From FEB-25 sp963726315 (GTDB lineage Bacteria > Chloroflexota > Anaerolineae > Anaerolineales > UBA4823), in NCBI GenBank assembly GCA_963726315.1, contig CAVSBZ010000004.1, forward strand, positions 124,001 through 188,000: 64,000 nt of DNA. Direction: 5' to 3'. Shown here piece after piece: positions 55,132 to 63,862 of the stretch. Both the position numbers and the translations under genes were made by a program. The notes beneath the pieces are model-generated. The model saw only the letters and a list, made by a program, of their open reading frames with translations. It made no database searches and was not told the origin of the DNA. Within the stretch, counting starts at the first letter, position 1, and each line of letters starts with the position of its first letter.

Positions 55132-57742
55132 CTTTTATCAGCTCATCCAGGTAGTCTTGTTCTTGCTCATTGGTCTCAATTTTACCATCCAGCCATGCAT
55201 CTCGAATTGCCCCCAGGATACGCTTGTAGATCGGTCCGGGCGTCAGCCCTCGTCTGCGCAAATCCTCCCCGGTGACCGCCGGAGTGATTGTATTCAGCCG
55301 GTTCAAGTAGGTTTGGAAGTTGGTACAGATGGTATCATCCCGGGCTGCCAGGAAGTTGGCATAGATTGCAATTGGCGGCACATCTTCCAGCCGGTTGGCG
55401 ATCAGGCTGAGCTTGGCATTAGCCACCCAGGGCAAATCCTTCCATAACCGGCACGCCGCAAGCACATCTTTAACCTGGGTCGTTGGATAGCGAAGTTTTC
55501 TCAAGATTACCTGGGTTTTATCCACTGGTTGGTGAATGAACCATAAAATATATGCTAATTTTCTTAAATTGTTTCCTTTGGCAAGGTCCAACTTGATCCC
55601 ATGTAGGGGTTTAATATTGACGAAATCCAGCATTTCAAGGTTTGCATGGCTCATCGCATCCCACGTCAGGTTAGGATTGATTTCATTCAACAGTCCCAGC
55701 TCAGACAACCTTTCGAGGATGCTCGCTCTCTGCTCCAGGTCCAGGATGTGGTCCAGCTCGTGCCGAATCCGGTCACCCGACACCTGTCCAACCAGCGGAC
55801 GTGCCTCCACCAACAGCTCCAGCGTGCGCGCCTCGATGTGGAAATTAAGCCGTCCTTCGAAACGCACTGCTCTCAGCATCCGCGTTGGATCATCGACAAA
55901 CGATAGCGGATGCAGCACCCTCACAAGGCTTTCCTTTATATCATTCAAGCCCCCCCAGTAATCCTGCAGCTCGCCGTAATGTTTACCGTCCAGGCGCAGA
56001 GCCAGGGTATTGATGGTGAAATCCCGCCGATGCAGGTCCAGTTTAATGCTGCCGCGTTCCACTGTCGGTAATGCAGTTGGATGGGTATAAAATTCCGTCC
56101 GCGCAGAGATCAAATCCAGGAATTCTGGCAGGTCACTGGCTTTCTTTGGGTGTTTAAGCTCACCTGCCAATTTGTCGCGGATATTTGTGATCATCCATTT
56201 CGCCGTGCCAAACCTTGCATGGGTGGTAAGTCTGCCACCGTAGCGCTCCTGAAGCTGGCGCGCCAGGGCAATCGCATCCCCTTCCACCACCAGGTCAAAG
56301 TCCTGGCTCGGTTGCTCCAGGATCAGGTCTCTCACGAACCCGCCCACAATATACAGCGCGGCTTTCTGTTCATAAGCAATTTCAGCGGTCAATCGCAATA
56401 ACGCCAGGCGCGCCACAGGCATGGCTGCCTCGAGTTTTTCCGCAAAGTTGAGGTGCCCGGGTCGCGTTTCCTCGGAAGTAAGGATCTTCAACAGGTCGGT
56501 GCGGGTAACGATGCCGATGATTTTCCCTTCATCCTCATCCAGTACTGGTATCTGACCCCACCCAGTGTCCGTCATCAATCGCTGTAACCGATCGATCGAA
56601 TCGTCCGGATGGATGATCACCTCACCTGCGTTCATCAGGCTAGAGGCGGTCAGGTTTAGTTTATGTGCGATGGCACGGTCGACTGCCCGTCGAGTAAGCA
56701 AACCGATCACCCGCCCCTCACGTACCACCGGGTAGCCTTCGTATCCGAAGCGCTGCATCCGGTCAGCTGCCTCTTGCGCCGGCGTGTCGGGTGGTAGTAC
56801 TTGCGGGTTGTGCGACATGATTTCAGCAACCGTGATCGCCGGTCGCACAAACTCAGGCAGCAGTGCGATCAGCTCCTCGTGCACATCCTCCAACTCCCTA
56901 CCCTTGATCAGACTCGCTGCGGCTCTTGAATGCCCTCCCCCACCGAAGCGCGCCGTGATCTCAGCCACGTCGATATTGTCACTGGTCGAGCGCCCGATCA
57001 TCTGCACCCCTGCTCGCGTGGTAATCAACATGAATAATGCATCCGGGTCGAGTAAGTCGCGCAACTTGTGCGCCACCGTGGAGAGTTCCTCATCCAAACC
57101 AAATGCACTTCCACACCCCACCACCACGGTATGCCCATGGATCGGGTAAGTCTCCAGGTTGCTGCGCAGGTTGTCATATAGTTTCTGCTGCTCACCCGAC
57201 AGCGGGTGGTTCAGGAAATCACCCGCGATGCGTAAATTGGCTTGTTGTTCCAGCAGGTAGGATGCCGCGTGCAGGTCACGTGCTGTTGTCCTGGTGTAGG
57301 TCAGCGAACCGGTATCCTCGTAAATACCAAGCAGCAGCGTGGTCGCCTGGATCATGCTCAGGTCGTCATCCCGTTCCTGCATATCCTCCACAAAGATGGT
57401 CGTGGTCGCTCCCACATCTTCACTCGAAATCGTCCACGCCGGTGAGATATCTGCCCGGATGGGATGGTGGTCGACGACGTGCACCCGTGTCTCCGCGCTC
57501 ACCCCGCGCATGCTTACCATGGATTGACTATCTACCAGGCAGACCGATTCCACAGCTTCACTGGGCAGGTCGTGTGGGTCGACGAACGGTAGCTCAGCCC
57601 CGTAAAGCGTGACGAAAGCTCGCACATTCCGGTTCATCCGCCTGGGCAGAACCGGGATCGCTGAATCGTCCAACAAGTATGCCCCTAGCAAAGATGCCAG
57701 GGCGTCGAAATCTGCTTGTTCGTGAGTAACAATGATGCGCAT
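55103..57742 (-). CDS. DHH-CBS-tRNA nucleotidyltransferase fusion
   Basis: About 879 residues with three parts. Residues 1-300 are a DHH/DHHA1 phosphoesterase (THEQADFDALASLL, VHVVDHHPI, GGGGHSRAAAS). Residues 310-440 are two CBS domains. Residues 455-879 are a class II tRNA nucleotidyltransferase/poly(A) polymerase head and body (IVGGFVRDLILEQPSQDFDLVVEGDA with the D-x-D metal site; RRDFTINTLALRLDG; FVDDPTRMLRAVRFEGRL). It should add CCA or A to tRNA 3' ends. Fusions of this order are known in several phyla. Start ATG 57742 is preferred to the in-frame TTG five codons upstream. Confidence 0.92.
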   Translation of the reverse strand: MRIIVTHEQADFDALASLLGAYLLDDSAIPVLPRRMNRNVRAFVTLYGAELPFVDPHDLPSEAVESVCLVDSQSMVSMRGVSAETRVHVVDHHPIRADISPAWTISSEDVGATTTIFVEDMQERDDDLSMIQATTLLLGIYEDTGSLTYTRTTARDLHAASYLLEQQANLRIAGDFLNHPLSGEQQKLYDNLRSNLETYPIHGHTVVVGCGSAFGLDEELSTVAHKLRDLLDPDALFMLITTRAGVQMIGRSTSDNIDVAEITARFGGGGHSRAAASLIKGRELEDVHEELIALLPEFVRPAITVAEIMSHNPQVLPPDTPAQEAADRMQRFGYEGYPVVREGRVIGLLTRRAVDRAIAHKLNLTASSLMNAGEVIIHPDDSIDRLQRLMTDTGWGQIPVLDEDEGKIIGIVTRTDLLKILTSEETRPGHLNFAEKLEAAMPVARLALLRLTAEIAYEQKAALYIVGGFVRDLILEQPSQDFDLVVEGDAIALARQLQERYGGRLTTHARFGTAKWMITNIRDKLAGELKHPKKASDLPEFLDLISARTEFYTHPTALPTVERGSIKLDLHRRDFTINTLALRLDGKHYGELQDYWGGLNDIKESLVRVLHPLSFVDDPTRMLRAVRFEGRLNFHIEARTLELLVEARPLVGQVSGDRIRHELDHILDLEQRASILERLSELGLLNEINPNLTWDAMSHANLEMLDFVNIKPLHGIKLDLAKGNNLRKLAYILWFIHQPVDKTQVILRKLRYPTTQVKDVLAACRLWKDLPWVANAKLSLIANRLEDVPPIAIYANFLAARDDTICTNFQTYLNRLNTITPAVTGEDLRRRGLTPGPIYKRILGAIRDAWLDGKIETNEQEQDYLDELIKDEPGLHPSS

Positions 57743-57814
57743 GAGAAGACCACTCAATCTTAAAGCATAATTTTAATCGACAATTCGATTAATGAGATAA
57801 AATAGGCGCATTCT

Positions 57815-58030
57815 ATGAACGATGCCCTGCAGCAGCCTGAGCAGTTATGGGAGGATTTGCTTTCCCGCCAGCCCGGAGTAATCAAGGCAGCCTTCGCATC
57901 TCTGTACCCTACCGACCAACAAACGGTCCTCGCCCATCTCCAGCGTATGGTAAGTGAATCCGGATGGCAGCCTGAGCAGCGGATCTCTGCCAGAACAGCG
58001 CTGGACGTATTATTACCACAGGAAGATTGA
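57815..58030 (+). CDS. Small conserved-looking protein of unknown function
   Basis: 71 residues: MNDALQQPEQLWEDLLSRQ..., predicted helical, acidic ends, with RISARTALDVLLPQED at the C-terminus. No signal peptide, no Cys. It lies eight bases before mazG, on the same strand, and its composition looks like real coding sequence. I do not recognise a family. It may be an operon partner of the MazG-like protein. Confidence 0.6.
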   Translation: MNDALQQPEQLWEDLLSRQPGVIKAAFASLYPTDQQTVLAHLQRMVSESGWQPEQRISARTALDVLLPQED

Positions 58031-58037
58031 GATACCC

Positions 58038-58347
58038 ATGGATATCAATGAGCTGACCCAAGCGATGCATGATTTCGTCCGCAGCATGGGCTGGTATGAG
58101 CCTGACAGCCCTCGTCCTCAAACCTTGCGGAACCTGGCAGTTTCCCTCAATCTGGAAGCCGCTGAGGTGCTGGAGCATTTCCAATGGGACGAGAGCCTGA
58201 AAGACCCGCAGTCATTCTCCGATGAGCTTGCCGACGTCATGCTCTACCTGCTCCAGCTTGCCAGCATCGTCGAAGATCGACCTGGAAAAAGCCGTCCTCG
58301 CCAAGCTTGGCAAGAATTATCACCGCACCTGGGACGCATCCAAATAG
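58038..58347 (+). CDS. MazG-like nucleotide pyrophosphohydrolase, with a one-base frame disruption
   Basis: MazG-type all-alpha NTP pyrophosphohydrolases remove non-canonical or excess nucleotides. Motifs are LNLEAAEVLEHFQW (E-x3-E type metal site) and DELADVMLYLLQLA (E-x2-D). Read literally, the frame runs on into the next gene as a 314-residue fusion. Deleting one A of AA 58273-58274 restores IVEIDLEKAVLAKLGKNYHRTWDASK and a stop at 58345-58347, giving the normal 102 residues. ATG 58038 has no strong ribosome binding site. Confidence 0.82.
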
Positions 58348-58349
58348 CC

Positions 58350-58898
58350 ATGGACACCCGCATCACGGTTTTCGGCGGTTCGCAGCCCACTCCCGGTGAC
58401 CCTGTCTACCAGGATGCTCTGCACCTGGGAAAGCTCATTGCCCAGGCTGGTTACACCCTGCTCACGGGTGGTTATATTGGCACCATGGAAGCCCTCTCGC
58501 GTGGTGCAGCCGAAGCCGGAGGGCATGTGATCGGGGTCACCTGTGACCAGATCGAAGCCTGGCGCCCGGTAAAAGCTAACCTGTGGGTGACCGAAGAATG
58601 GCATGTTGCCACTTTCCAGGAGCGCATCTTCACCCTCATCGAAAGCTGTGATGCCTGCCTCGCCCTCCCTGGTGGGGTTGGCACGCTCGCCGAGCTGGTG
58701 CTCACCTGGAACCTGCTGCTCACCCGCATCCTCCTTCCCCGCCCACTGATCCTGATTGGCCTGGGGTGGCAAAGATTAATCACTGAATTCCTGGCGGAAC
58801 AGGGCGATTTTGTCCCTGATGTCCAACGCCAGTGGGTTTCTTTCTCTCCCGATGTCGACTCGGCTTTCGAGCTGTTGCAGGAAAACCTATCTAACTAA
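58350..58898 (+). CDS. LOG-family protein (TIGR00725/TIGR00730-like)
   Basis: 182 residues from ATG 58350, two bases after the corrected mazG stop. It has a Rossmann-like fold with VFGGSQPTPGD, the glycine-rich LLTGGYIGTMEALSRGA, and the hallmark PGGVGTLAEL (PGGxGTxxE). LOG proteins hydrolyse nucleoside 5'-monophosphates to ribose 5-phosphate and free base. With MazG just upstream, the pair would form a small nucleotide clean-up module (inference). Confidence 0.86.
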   Translation: MDTRITVFGGSQPTPGDPVYQDALHLGKLIAQAGYTLLTGGYIGTMEALSRGAAEAGGHVIGVTCDQIEAWRPVKANLWVTEEWHVATFQERIFTLIESCDACLALPGGVGTLAELVLTWNLLLTRILLPRPLILIGLGWQRLITEFLAEQGDFVPDVQRQWVSFSPDVDSAFELLQENLSN

Positions 58899-58925
58899 TA
58901 AATCACCAACCACGAGGAATAATCC

Positions 58926-60359
58926 ATGACCGAAGATAAACTCCCTACCCGCGCTGAAAATTTTGCTGAATGGTATAACCAGCTTGTGCTCAAAGCTGAG
59001 CTTGCCGACTACGCACCTGTGCGTGGTTGTATGGTGGTGCGCCCCTACGGCTGGGCGGTTTGGGAGAACATGACCGCTGGTCTCGACCGTCGCTTTAAAG
59101 CCACCGGTCACGTCAACGCAGCCTTTCCTCTGCTCATCCCCATGTCATACTTCGAAAAAGAGAAATCCCACGTGGAAGGCTTTTCACCTGAGCTGGCGGT
59201 CGTCACCATCGGTGGGGGTGAGAAGCTGGAAGAGCCCCTCGTCATCCGTCCCACCTCTGAGACCATCGTCGGCACCATGTATGCCAAGTGGATCAAGTCT
59301 TACCGCGACCTGCCAGTGTTGATCAACCAGTGGGGCAGCGTGGTGCGTTGGGAGATGCGCACCAAGCTATTCCTGCGCACGCTTGAGTTCTACTGGCAGG
59401 AAGGTCACACCGCCCACGCTACTGCAGACGAAGGGCAGGAGGAAACCCTGCGTATGCTGGAGGTGTATGCCAACTTTGCCATCGAAGATGCTGCCATCCC
59501 GGTGATCAAGGGTCGTAAGAGCCAGGCTGAGAAGTTCGCCGGTGCTGATAACTCTTACAGCATCGAAGCCATGATGGGTGACACCAAGGCGCTTCAAGCC
59601 GGCACCTCCCACAACCTGGGGCAGAACTTCGCCAAAGCCTTTGAAATCCAATATCTGGACAAGAACAACCAGCTCCAGCATGTGTGGACCACCTCCTGGG
59701 GTCTCTCCACCCGCTTCGTCGGTGCCGTCATCATGACCCATGGTGATGACCAGGGATTAATCCTGCCGCCCAAGCTGGCACCCTACCAGGCGGTCATCAT
59801 CCCCATTTATAAAAACGACGAAGAGAAGTCCGTTGTCATGCCAGTGGTCTCCAAAGTGGAGCAGGAGCTGCAAAGCTTCCGGCTGAAGTTAGATAACCGC
59901 GAAGAGGTCACACCCGGTTTCAAGTTCAACGATTGGGAGATGCGCGGTGTGCCATTGCGCATCGAGATTGGTCCCAAGGACGTCGAAAAAGGCTCGCTGG
60001 CGTTTGCCCGTCGGGATATGCCCGGTAAAGCTGGCAAGTCGTTCGTCCAGCATACCCAAATCGAAGCCCAGGTGGCAGAAATGATGCAGTCCATCCAGGC
60101 CTCTCTGTTCGAGCGAGCGCTTGCCTTCCGCCGTGAGCACACCTTCGACCCCCAGGATTATGAAGAGCTGAAATCAGCTGTGGAGAATGGCTGGGCCTTC
60201 TCCTGGTGGTGTGGTGATCCTGATTGCGAGACCAAGGTCAAAGACGAGACCAGGGCTTCCACCCGCTGTATCCCTCTCGACCAGGAGCCGGGTAAGGGTA
60301 CATGCATCGTGTGTGGTAAACCTGCCACCGAAAAAGTCATCTTCGGTAGAGCCTACTAG
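58926..60359 (+). CDS. proS: Prolyl-tRNA synthetase, short archaeal/eukaryotic-like type
   Basis: Charges tRNA-Pro. 477 residues. It lacks the bacterial-type editing insertion and has a C-terminal zinc-binding extension (CGDPDCE... CIVCGKPA), as in the archaeal-like ProS type. Class II motifs: motif 2 around VVRWEMRTKLFLRTLEFYWQEGHTAHAT and motif 3 near the GTSHNLGQNFAKAF region; RPTSETIVGTMYAKW is the proline site. This type occurs in several Chloroflexota and other bacteria. ATG 58926 follows GAGGAATAATCC. Confidence 0.95.
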   Translation: MTEDKLPTRAENFAEWYNQLVLKAELADYAPVRGCMVVRPYGWAVWENMTAGLDRRFKATGHVNAAFPLLIPMSYFEKEKSHVEGFSPELAVVTIGGGEKLEEPLVIRPTSETIVGTMYAKWIKSYRDLPVLINQWGSVVRWEMRTKLFLRTLEFYWQEGHTAHATADEGQEETLRMLEVYANFAIEDAAIPVIKGRKSQAEKFAGADNSYSIEAMMGDTKALQAGTSHNLGQNFAKAFEIQYLDKNNQLQHVWTTSWGLSTRFVGAVIMTHGDDQGLILPPKLAPYQAVIIPIYKNDEEKSVVMPVVSKVEQELQSFRLKLDNREEVTPGFKFNDWEMRGVPLRIEIGPKDVEKGSLAFARRDMPGKAGKSFVQHTQIEAQVAEMMQSIQASLFERALAFRREHTFDPQDYEELKSAVENGWAFSWWCGDPDCETKVKDETRASTRCIPLDQEPGKGTCIVCGKPATEKVIFGRAY

Positions 60360-60375
60360 GATTCTGTCATTGCTT

Positions 60376-60400
60376 CGTGACCGGGAAAATACCGGTCACG
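60376..60400 (+). terminator. Hairpin after proS
   Basis: CGTGACCGG pairs with CCGGTCACG around GAAAATA, 16 bases after the stop. There is no T run directly after it. A second small CCCCG/CGGGG hairpin with a T5 loop follows at 60408-60425. Confidence 0.55.
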
Positions 60401-60479
60401 AACCTGTCCCCGCTGTTTTTCGGGGAGCAATCTTCCTCAATCACTTTATTAATTGTTGAGATGTATATAATCTTTTTCT

Positions 60480-60507
60480 GTAGGGGCGGCTCGCGAATCG
60501 CCCCTAC
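60480..60507. repeat. Palindromic GTAGGGGC repeat, copy 1
   Basis: GTAGGGGCG and CGCCCCTAC arms, 10-base spacer. The outer arm matches the element at 61537-61564. Looks like a dispersed REP/MITE-like intergenic palindrome. Confidence 0.7.
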
Positions 60508-60626
60508 TTGATTCGTGGTACTTCTCCACACTATTCAAAGATTGACTATGCGCAATAATTTTTGCCGAAATCCTCTATAAATAAATTCCATGATATAAAT
60601 ATCCATTCGTCACTTTATAAAACATT

Positions 60627-61475
60627 ATGCCCGCCATCCAACCCGCCCGCCTCAAACATCAGGTCGCTGACCTGGTCTCTCACTACGATCAGCCGCCGGT
60701 ATTCGTGCGCGATCTGCACGCCCTGCTCGACTTCTACTCCGACCACACTCAGCGACCCGGTCAAGCCGGCATCCCCTCCCCCTTGATGGAGGCGTACAAC
60801 GCCCCTCCCCCCGTGATGCGCCAGGTCTGGCATGAGTTGAGCAAAACCATCCACACGCATCCGAATGCCGCTCTGCACCTGAGTGATGCCCTGTGGGCTG
60901 AGCCCAACGTCGACCTCCAGCTCCTCGCTGCCCACCTGCTGGGACAGCTCCCCCTCGTCCCACTCGAACCCCTGGTTGACCGACTGCAGGCGTGGGTGCA
61001 CTCCGACCCTGACCGCCGCCTCCTGGACGGCTTGCTGGAATATGGTCTCATCAGGTTCCAGCAGGAAGCCCCCGACCAGCTGCTTGAGCTTATCTCCTCC
61101 TGGTTGTCCTCCCACGAGCTCTCAGCCCAGCATGCAGGTTTGCGTGCGCTTCTACCTTTTGTATCAGACCCAGGCAGCCCGCACCTGCCGATCATCTTCC
61201 GTCTGGTCACCCCTTATACCCGTATTGCACCCTCCCGCCTGCGTTCTGATATCATCGACGTCCTGGCTGCCCTGGCACACTGCTCCCCTTCCGAAACGGC
61301 TTACCTTCTTCGGCAGAACCTCACCACCCCCGACAACCCTGACACCCCCTGGCTCATCCGCCAGGTGCTGGACGAATTACCCGTTGAAACACAAGCCGGA
61401 TTACGTATCAGCTATGAAGGAATTAAAATAGCATCCTTTTTTTCCACCATTAGATGTAAACAAGATGTCTGGTAA
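60627..61475 (+). CDS. HEAT-repeat-like protein of unknown function
   Basis: 282 residues, all-helical. It has a run of about six helix pairs (LLAAHLLGQLPLVPLEPLVDRLQAWV, AQHAGLRALLPFVSD, IIDVLAALAHCSPSETAYLLRQNL). The layout is like DNA-alkylation-repair (AlkD)-type or general HEAT proteins, but the AlkD catalytic aromatic/Asp residues are not evident. Codon use is GC-rich at third positions, more so than the tad and glycosyltransferase regions. No ribosome binding site stands out before ATG 60627. It is isolated between palindromic repeats. Confidence 0.7.
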   Translation: MPAIQPARLKHQVADLVSHYDQPPVFVRDLHALLDFYSDHTQRPGQAGIPSPLMEAYNAPPPVMRQVWHELSKTIHTHPNAALHLSDALWAEPNVDLQLLAAHLLGQLPLVPLEPLVDRLQAWVHSDPDRRLLDGLLEYGLIRFQQEAPDQLLELISSWLSSHELSAQHAGLRALLPFVSDPGSPHLPIIFRLVTPYTRIAPSRLRSDIIDVLAALAHCSPSETAYLLRQNLTTPDNPDTPWLIRQVLDELPVETQAGLRISYEGIKIASFFSTIRCKQDVW

Positions 61476-61536
61476 GAGCCTTTTCATTTATATCCAATTT
61501 ATCTCTTACAAAAGGTAATCTTCCATCGCGTCTTTT

Positions 61537-61564
61537 GTAGGGGCACGATAAATCGTGCCCCTAC
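61537..61564. repeat. Palindromic GTAGGGGC repeat, copy 2
   Basis: Nearly perfect palindrome: GTAGGGGCACGAT and ATCGTGCCCCTAC with a two-base loop. It has the same outer arm as copy 1 and the same preceding T-rich bases (CTTTTG / CTTTTTCTG). Confidence 0.75.
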
Positions 61565-61654
61565 ATCGGACATATATTACTGTGAACTCCCCTGACTCTT
61601 CCGCCAATTACTGGACGCATCCCCAGGGAAACCCAATTAGGGCCTCTGCGGCTA

Positions 61655-61677
61655 TGTAGGGGGGTGATCATTACCCC
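61655..61677. repeat. Possible degenerate copy of the GTAGGGG palindrome
   Basis: TGTAGGGGGGTGATCATTACCCC keeps the left arm TGTAGGGG and a GGGGT/ACCCC stem, but has lost the right CCTAC. Confidence 0.35.
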
Positions 61678-61736
61678 AATTAATCACTCAATATTAGGTA
61701 AATCCAATCGGAATTTAGGTTCAATAAATCAGTTGT

Positions 61737-62695
61737 TTATGGCCAGGTGTCACTGAATGTCTCGAAGCATGTAGTACTGCTGCCATCTCTAAATGCCAAA
61801 TAGAATTCCTCCTGGCTCATTTGGGTTTCATCCTGTAATGGTACGAGAATCTCAGCAAATGTGACAAATATTTCACTCATTCCAAACAAATCATCTTTAT
61901 TATTTGGTGCAGTCAAGAATAAATGTGGCCCTATTCCGATTGGACAAATGGTTAAGCTGGTTATATCTGCCTCACCCTTACTGTTGTACGCATAGGATGC
62001 TTTAGCATCTCCATCAAATTCTGCAATTATCCCTTGATCAAGATAATTGAGTATGAGATAGAATAATGACCCCCCCGGAGTATAGGGCATAACAGCGAGC
62101 CACACCTCGCCTGGCTTGCCATTATTTGTCAGTACACTATCGAGTTGGTGACTATAAGCGGATAATTCCGTAGGTACTACGATCTCTTCAACGATATTAT
62201 TTGCGCTCCATATGGCGAACCGATAATTTTTCGCACCTTTATTGAAATTAATCGCATAGAATTCATGTGGGATATTACTTGAAATCAAAACGGACGGTCC
62301 ATCGATAGTCGCAAATGTAGATAAAGTCTGATATGCTTCGTTCCACGGAGTTTCGCCAGGGGTAATTCCCCACCAGCAGGGTAATTTACAGCCACCGTTA
62401 TTAATCAATAAATCTGATATTAATGAATTTGCCTTACCAGTTGGTAATGTTGGCAATATAGGCAAAGCTGTCCAGGTAAATGCTGGTGTTGGCTTTGGAG
62501 TTTGCGTGAGGTGCTTGTAAATTGGACCGGTTGAGTTGATGTGTTTGTTGGTTGGATTATTACTGTACTAGATGGAGTGGGTTTTATCGTTTCAGCAGGT
62601 ATTGATGTCGGGGTGACCTCAGAAGTTTGGTTACATGCAGCCAACATGCTAATTAATAGCATGTTAATGATGAATTTACTCAGAATTCTAACCAT
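61737..62695 (-). CDS. Exported lipoprotein of unknown function, with a one-base frame disruption
   Basis: A signal peptide with lipobox (LLISMLAAC, Cys at about residue 21) is followed by a Thr/Pro/Ser-rich linker and a globular domain (GGCKLPCWWGITPGETPWNEAYQTLS; ending TTCFETFSDTWP). Read literally the first part goes out of frame after TSTSRK. Adding one base near 62506-62508 gives TSTSTQTPKPTPAFTWTALPILPTLP, a typical linker, and a 319-residue protein. The C-K-L-P-C-W-W-G motif I recall from other Chloroflexota lipoproteins, but I cannot name a function. It is not close to other genes. Confidence 0.75.
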
Positions 62696-62919
62696 GTTAT
62701 GGAAAAATTGTATGCAATAAATATCTATTTACCCAATTTAGTATCCCGATTATCCGAATGATTTTGTTCAGATCATACAAGCTCATATAATCAAACATAC
62801 ACAAATTCTCACTCCGATCCAGATCGATCTCAGGATTCTGAAATCCGTCAGCCATGTGCCTGTATAAATCACCTTTATCTCCGCAAACCTACGCTTTCCT
62901 TAAAATCTTCTTAAACCCC

Positions 62920-62947
62920 TTGTGGATTAGAACCTTTGTGCTATAAT
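62920..62947 (+). promoter_or_regulatory. Promoter-like sequence in the noncoding interval
   Basis: TTGTGG at 62920-62925 and a perfect TATAAT at 62942-62947, spaced 16 bases. Nothing coding follows within 300 bases, so it may drive the structured element downstream. Confidence 0.5.
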
Positions 62948-62949
62948 TA

Positions 62950-63052
62950 GGACGTCTTTATTATATCATTTTCGAAGAAGACGTCCGTATACCGGTGCGG
63001 TCTTTACCGGTAGAAATGCTCTTCTCCCACATCGGTCGATTTGAACCGATGT
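62950..63052 (+). ncRNA. Candidate structured noncoding RNA (three hairpins)
   Basis: Three successive perfect stems: GGACGTCTT/AAGACGTCC (62950-62958 with 62978-62986), TACCGGT/ACCGGTA (62990-62996 with 63006-63012) and ACATCGGT/ACCGATGT (63029-63036 with 63045-63052). They lie just after a promoter-like site. The first arm starts only two bases after the -10 box, so it might instead be an operator. I cannot match a known RNA family. Confidence 0.35.
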
Positions 63053-63368
63053 CAGGGTGCTTTCAAGTGTTATCGTTAATTAATACGTCTCTGTATATAG
63101 GCTGGTTTTAACTTGTAAGAGTGTAATTACTAGACACCCCGAAATTATTTCACAAAGTATCATCATGAATCCATCACGTAGAACATTTTAATTGCCATCT
63201 TCTATCGCGACTATTCTTGGAGTGATATATGAGAAGAGCGATATATGAAATCAAAATTAATTACCAGAGTACGAAGCTCGACGAACCAATTTGCTCTTAT
63301 TCTCCTCAACACGGTCTAAAATCATCATGATAGTAGTTTCCTTCACCTCAAGTATTATCGGAGATTTT

Positions 63369-63405
63369 CCTCCCCTAAATTCCGCTTTTTGGAATTTGGG
63401 GGAGG
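63369..63405. repeat. Large intergenic hairpin, repeat-like
   Basis: CCTCCCCTAAATTCC pairs with GGAATTTGGGGGAGG (15 bp, one G-U) around GCTTTTT. It is followed by GTGGAGGGGGTCC. It resembles dispersed intergenic elements built on the CCCCCAAATTCC pattern seen in other bacteria. Confidence 0.5.
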
Positions 63406-63666
63406 TGGAGGGGGTCCTCGTGAGCAATTCTATATAAGTGTTCCTTCTGCACCTTACCGACCTAAAATGATTATGGAGGATATTCGTATCGATTCGAATT
63501 ATTCTCATACGAATGATTCTTAATCTCACTAAACTTTTCTTCTGCTACGCTGCAAAATTTCACTCACTCTCCCGGAACCAATCCGCTGATAATAATGAAT
63601 TGTTTCTATTTATTTTTTTTATAAAACAATTCCCGTCTCGACTGTACTTCCGGCATGATCGGTAGA

Positions 63667-63782
63667 ACAAGATCACTCAGAAACGACCTATCTATCCTTC
63701 GTTCGGAGGGTTCGATTCACGCACCTTGGTGTACTTAGTGGTGATCTTGTCTTATCTGTGTACATATCTGTGTTTATCTGTG
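63667..63782. repeat. Inverted repeat and three ATCTGTG direct repeats
   Basis: ACAAGATCAC (63667-63676) and GTGATCTTGT (63741-63750) are inverted. ATCTGTG occurs at 63754, 63766 and 63776, followed by GGCTTTTTT. The T run could act as a terminator tail on transcripts reading rightward. Confidence 0.45.
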
Positions 63783-63862
63783 GCTTTTTTATCCATGTGC
63801 ATCGGCGATGATGCTCTATTCCATTCTGATAAAATGTTAATAGCCAATTTCCCATTCTCTGT

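Noticed and set aside
57954..58898. New MazG-LOG fusion enzyme
   Set aside because: The junction segment is not related to either family, and a one-base correction yields two normal genes with clean stop and start.
63257..63529. 90-residue minus-strand open frame in the noncoding interval
   Set aside because: It runs through the large hairpin at 63369-63405, has an odd Arg/Ile-rich start, no ribosome binding site and no recognisable family.
63754..63782. CRISPR-like short repeats
   Set aside because: Units are only seven bases with 3-5 base gaps, with no cas genes and no spacers.
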